NCBI GenBank assembly: GCA_002409325.1
Contig: DHUU01000001.1
Coordinates: 1-64,000 of the forward strand
Direction of reading: 5' to 3'
Source: Bacteroidales bacterium UBA5226
GTDB taxonomy: Bacteria; Bacteroidota; Bacteroidia; Bacteroidales; UBA932
Length of the DNA: 64,000 nt
The stretch's first letter is position 1; each line of letters begins with the position of its first letter. Positions 63,701 to 64,000 of this stretch are shown one piece after another. The translations under genes and the position numbers were made by a program. The notes under the pieces were generated by a model. That model was not told the DNA's origin. It ran no database searches and saw nothing but the letters and a program-made list of their open reading frames with translations.

Positions 63701-63832
63701 ATCGGGATATTCCTTTTTGGGCATATTGGGCAGGGCAAAAATACCCAGGCCAACAAGGAAAGTAACCAGCAGTAAAACGATCTTATGGTTGTGCATTGTC
63801 CATTCGACAATGCTTTTACGTTTTCTACTCAT
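60710..63832 (-). CDS. RND efflux pump permease (HAE1/AcrB-like)
   Basis: A 1040-residue inner-membrane pump with the RND layout: a first helix (about 14-31), a large periplasmic loop, helices 2-6, helix 7, second loop and helices 8-12. The TM4 proton-relay Asp pair appears as VVDDSIVVIDN. The TM10 Lys of AcrB is Arg here (LVVRNGIIMFDY). The family motif with AATIPITIFISLG and late FKKISLSLLVMGS support the family. Two periplasmic porter halves are recognisable. It drives export of drugs, bile salts or lipids by proton exchange; substrate unknown. It overlaps the adaptor gene by 8 bases. Confidence 0.93.
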   Translation of the reverse strand: MSRKRKSIVEWTMHNHKIVLLLVTFLVGLGIFALPNMPKKEYPDFTIRNALVVGVYPGASSEQVEEQLTIPLEKRILSYKEIDREKTYSLTREGIVYFVLDLTEKEKTPRNFYTNLRLDLDEFKAQLPPGVLPLMVISEFGETSAILITLESESLTYDQLDDCLDRLEGRLRPLPIVTNIKRYGQQQEQINIYLDKEKLAAYALNTQQIMVQLFSSGLVTSAGTVNSLNGSIPVHLNNAYQNERQILEQPVYFDPLGNVLRVKDIGRVAREYPAPSSYITNNGKKCLLLSMEMNKGFDMVELGKQVNQVLKDFESELPPDVSISRIADQPQVVKDSVYSFLKEMLLAVLTVIAVMMVMLPLRVASVAAATIPITIFISLGIMYVLGFEINTVTLASLLVVLGMVVDDSIVVIDNYMTLLDQGMSRWKASITAANSYFKSVFSATLAISITFFPFYLTFPENFVEFIFMAPWTISISLMVSLLIAMLFIPYFQYFTIRKGLKQVVEKQRQKSKRGVSILELFGIFYEKTLRKSFAHHKWVIAVIIFFLVAPYFVYQQLPKRLMPMADRNQFVVEIYLPFGSSVGETEKLTDSLRRLMQQDERVLAITSFVGTSAPRFQASYTPQIPGPHYGQFIVNTPSYKATEILVALFQEKYMHYFPGTYVRVRRLDYSLLSANEVEVRLKGENKEAMMILADSLAAEFRKIPYIASVRSDFGGMQYGIGVNVDPVAAAHVGINPGLLSLNLASRYSGVPATSMWSDGKTVPVLIRTDRQNEPPSPDRLGDEYVQGIIPGAGVPLRQIATLEPEWNISQIVRRNGYPTLTLMMDLKYGKISTDVFDQVVDIMEDTPMPDGVWYQYGGTYQADKSMMPGILKGVVIAIFLIFLILLFHFKKISLSLLVMGSTLLSILGAFAGTWVLGLPVSLTTFLGLVTLIGLVVRNGIIMFDYAETLRAEGNSVKEAAFMAGCRRIRPIFQTSSSTAVAVIPMLITNDSLWAPMAATIFFGVLTSMFFVSVFLPVIYWLFYRKQDKIKSIREPEKLKL

Positions 63833-64000
63833 TTGTGACGGTTACCTTTATGTTTTCGCTCAATCTCTGATATCCTTCCACCACAATCCTGTCGCCGGGA
63901 GATATTCCTTTCAGTACCGAGATCCCGCCCGGCACAATCTCACCCACCTGGATCATCTTTCTTTGTGCTACATTATCCTGGTCCAGGAGCCATACAAAAT
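63825..64000 (-). CDS. RND periplasmic adaptor (membrane fusion protein), C-terminal fragment
   Basis: Only the last 57 codons lie in the window; the gene continues past 64000. The visible part reads FVWLLDQDNVAQRKMIQVGE, then GGISVLKGISPGDRIVVEGYQ and KVTVTNE, which is the membrane-proximal domain of HlyD/AcrA-type adaptors. The stop codon (63825-63827) overlaps the pump's start by 8 bases, so adaptor, pump and TolC form one operon. Confidence 0.85.
   Translation of the reverse strand, partial: FVWLLDQDNVAQRKMIQVGEIVPGGISVLKGISPGDRIVVEGYQRLSENIKVTVTNE

Noticed and set aside
1..64000. tRNA, rRNA, CRISPR, insertion sequences, phage genes or riboswitches
   Set aside because: Looked for; no supporting structure, repeat array, transposase or integrase seen, and no intergenic gap over about 140 bases.

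Overview
The window looks like chromosomal DNA of a Bacteroidota member, most likely Bacteroidales. The signs are several NigD-, DUF4249- and STN-type TonB-receptor proteins, an ECF sigma factor beside an anti-sigma/beta-barrel hybrid, many Bacteroidetes-style lipoproteins, near absence of Shine-Dalgarno sequences, and TAnnTTTG -7 boxes a short distance before the first gene of most transcription units. GC is close to half by eye. I see no rRNA, tRNA, CRISPR array, insertion sequence or phage gene, and no gene-free stretch over 300 bases. Species cannot be named from this.

Layout. 1-1265: a HAD phosphatase and a soluble pyrophosphatase. 1314-9190: a two-gene nonribosomal peptide locus (Sfp-type PPTase, then a 2437-residue C-A-T-C-A-T-R synthetase) whose architecture predicts a dipeptide aldehyde that could cyclise to a pyrazinone. 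9255-12138: a cold-shock protein, an ECF sigma factor with an anti-sigma protein that appears to span both membranes, and a divergent NigD-like lipoprotein. 12219-17486: lactonase, pirin, aldo/keto reductase and secreted GH3 glycosidase.

17528-39705 is one tightly packed co-directional operon of 24 genes for an aryl-polyene (xanthomonadin/flexirubin-like) pigment: aromatic amino acid ammonia-lyase, AMP ligase, two ACPs, three intact and two degenerate ketosynthases, ketoreductase, two hotdog dehydratases, thioesterase, three acyltransferase domains, a glycosyltransferase, LolA-like, SMR-like and MMPL transport parts, a carotenoid-desaturase-like oxidoreductase, and an unexpected cobalamin-type radical SAM protein with a small unknown partner. 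The expected logic is Tyr to 4-coumarate, activation onto an ACP, iterative elongation and dehydration to a polyene, then lipid attachment and export.

39706-43154: a NAGPA-type glycosidase, DUF2461, Gfo/Idh/MocA and SDR proteins. 43144-52968 (minus): an eight-gene operon that reads as peptidoglycan sugar recycling: two-domain GT2, SpoIID-like protein without a signal peptide, AmpG-like permease, NamZ/DUF1343 exo-muramidase, GH18-like lipoprotein, AmgK-like kinase fused to a RapZ C-terminal sensor domain, MurU-like nucleotidyltransferase, PatB/MalY lyase. 53049-59420: an unknown secreted protein, a SusD-less TonB receptor, a DUF4249 lipoprotein and an MG2-like protein with a plug-like tail. 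59427-64000 (minus): TolC, RND pump, and the 3' end of its adaptor, cut by the window edge.
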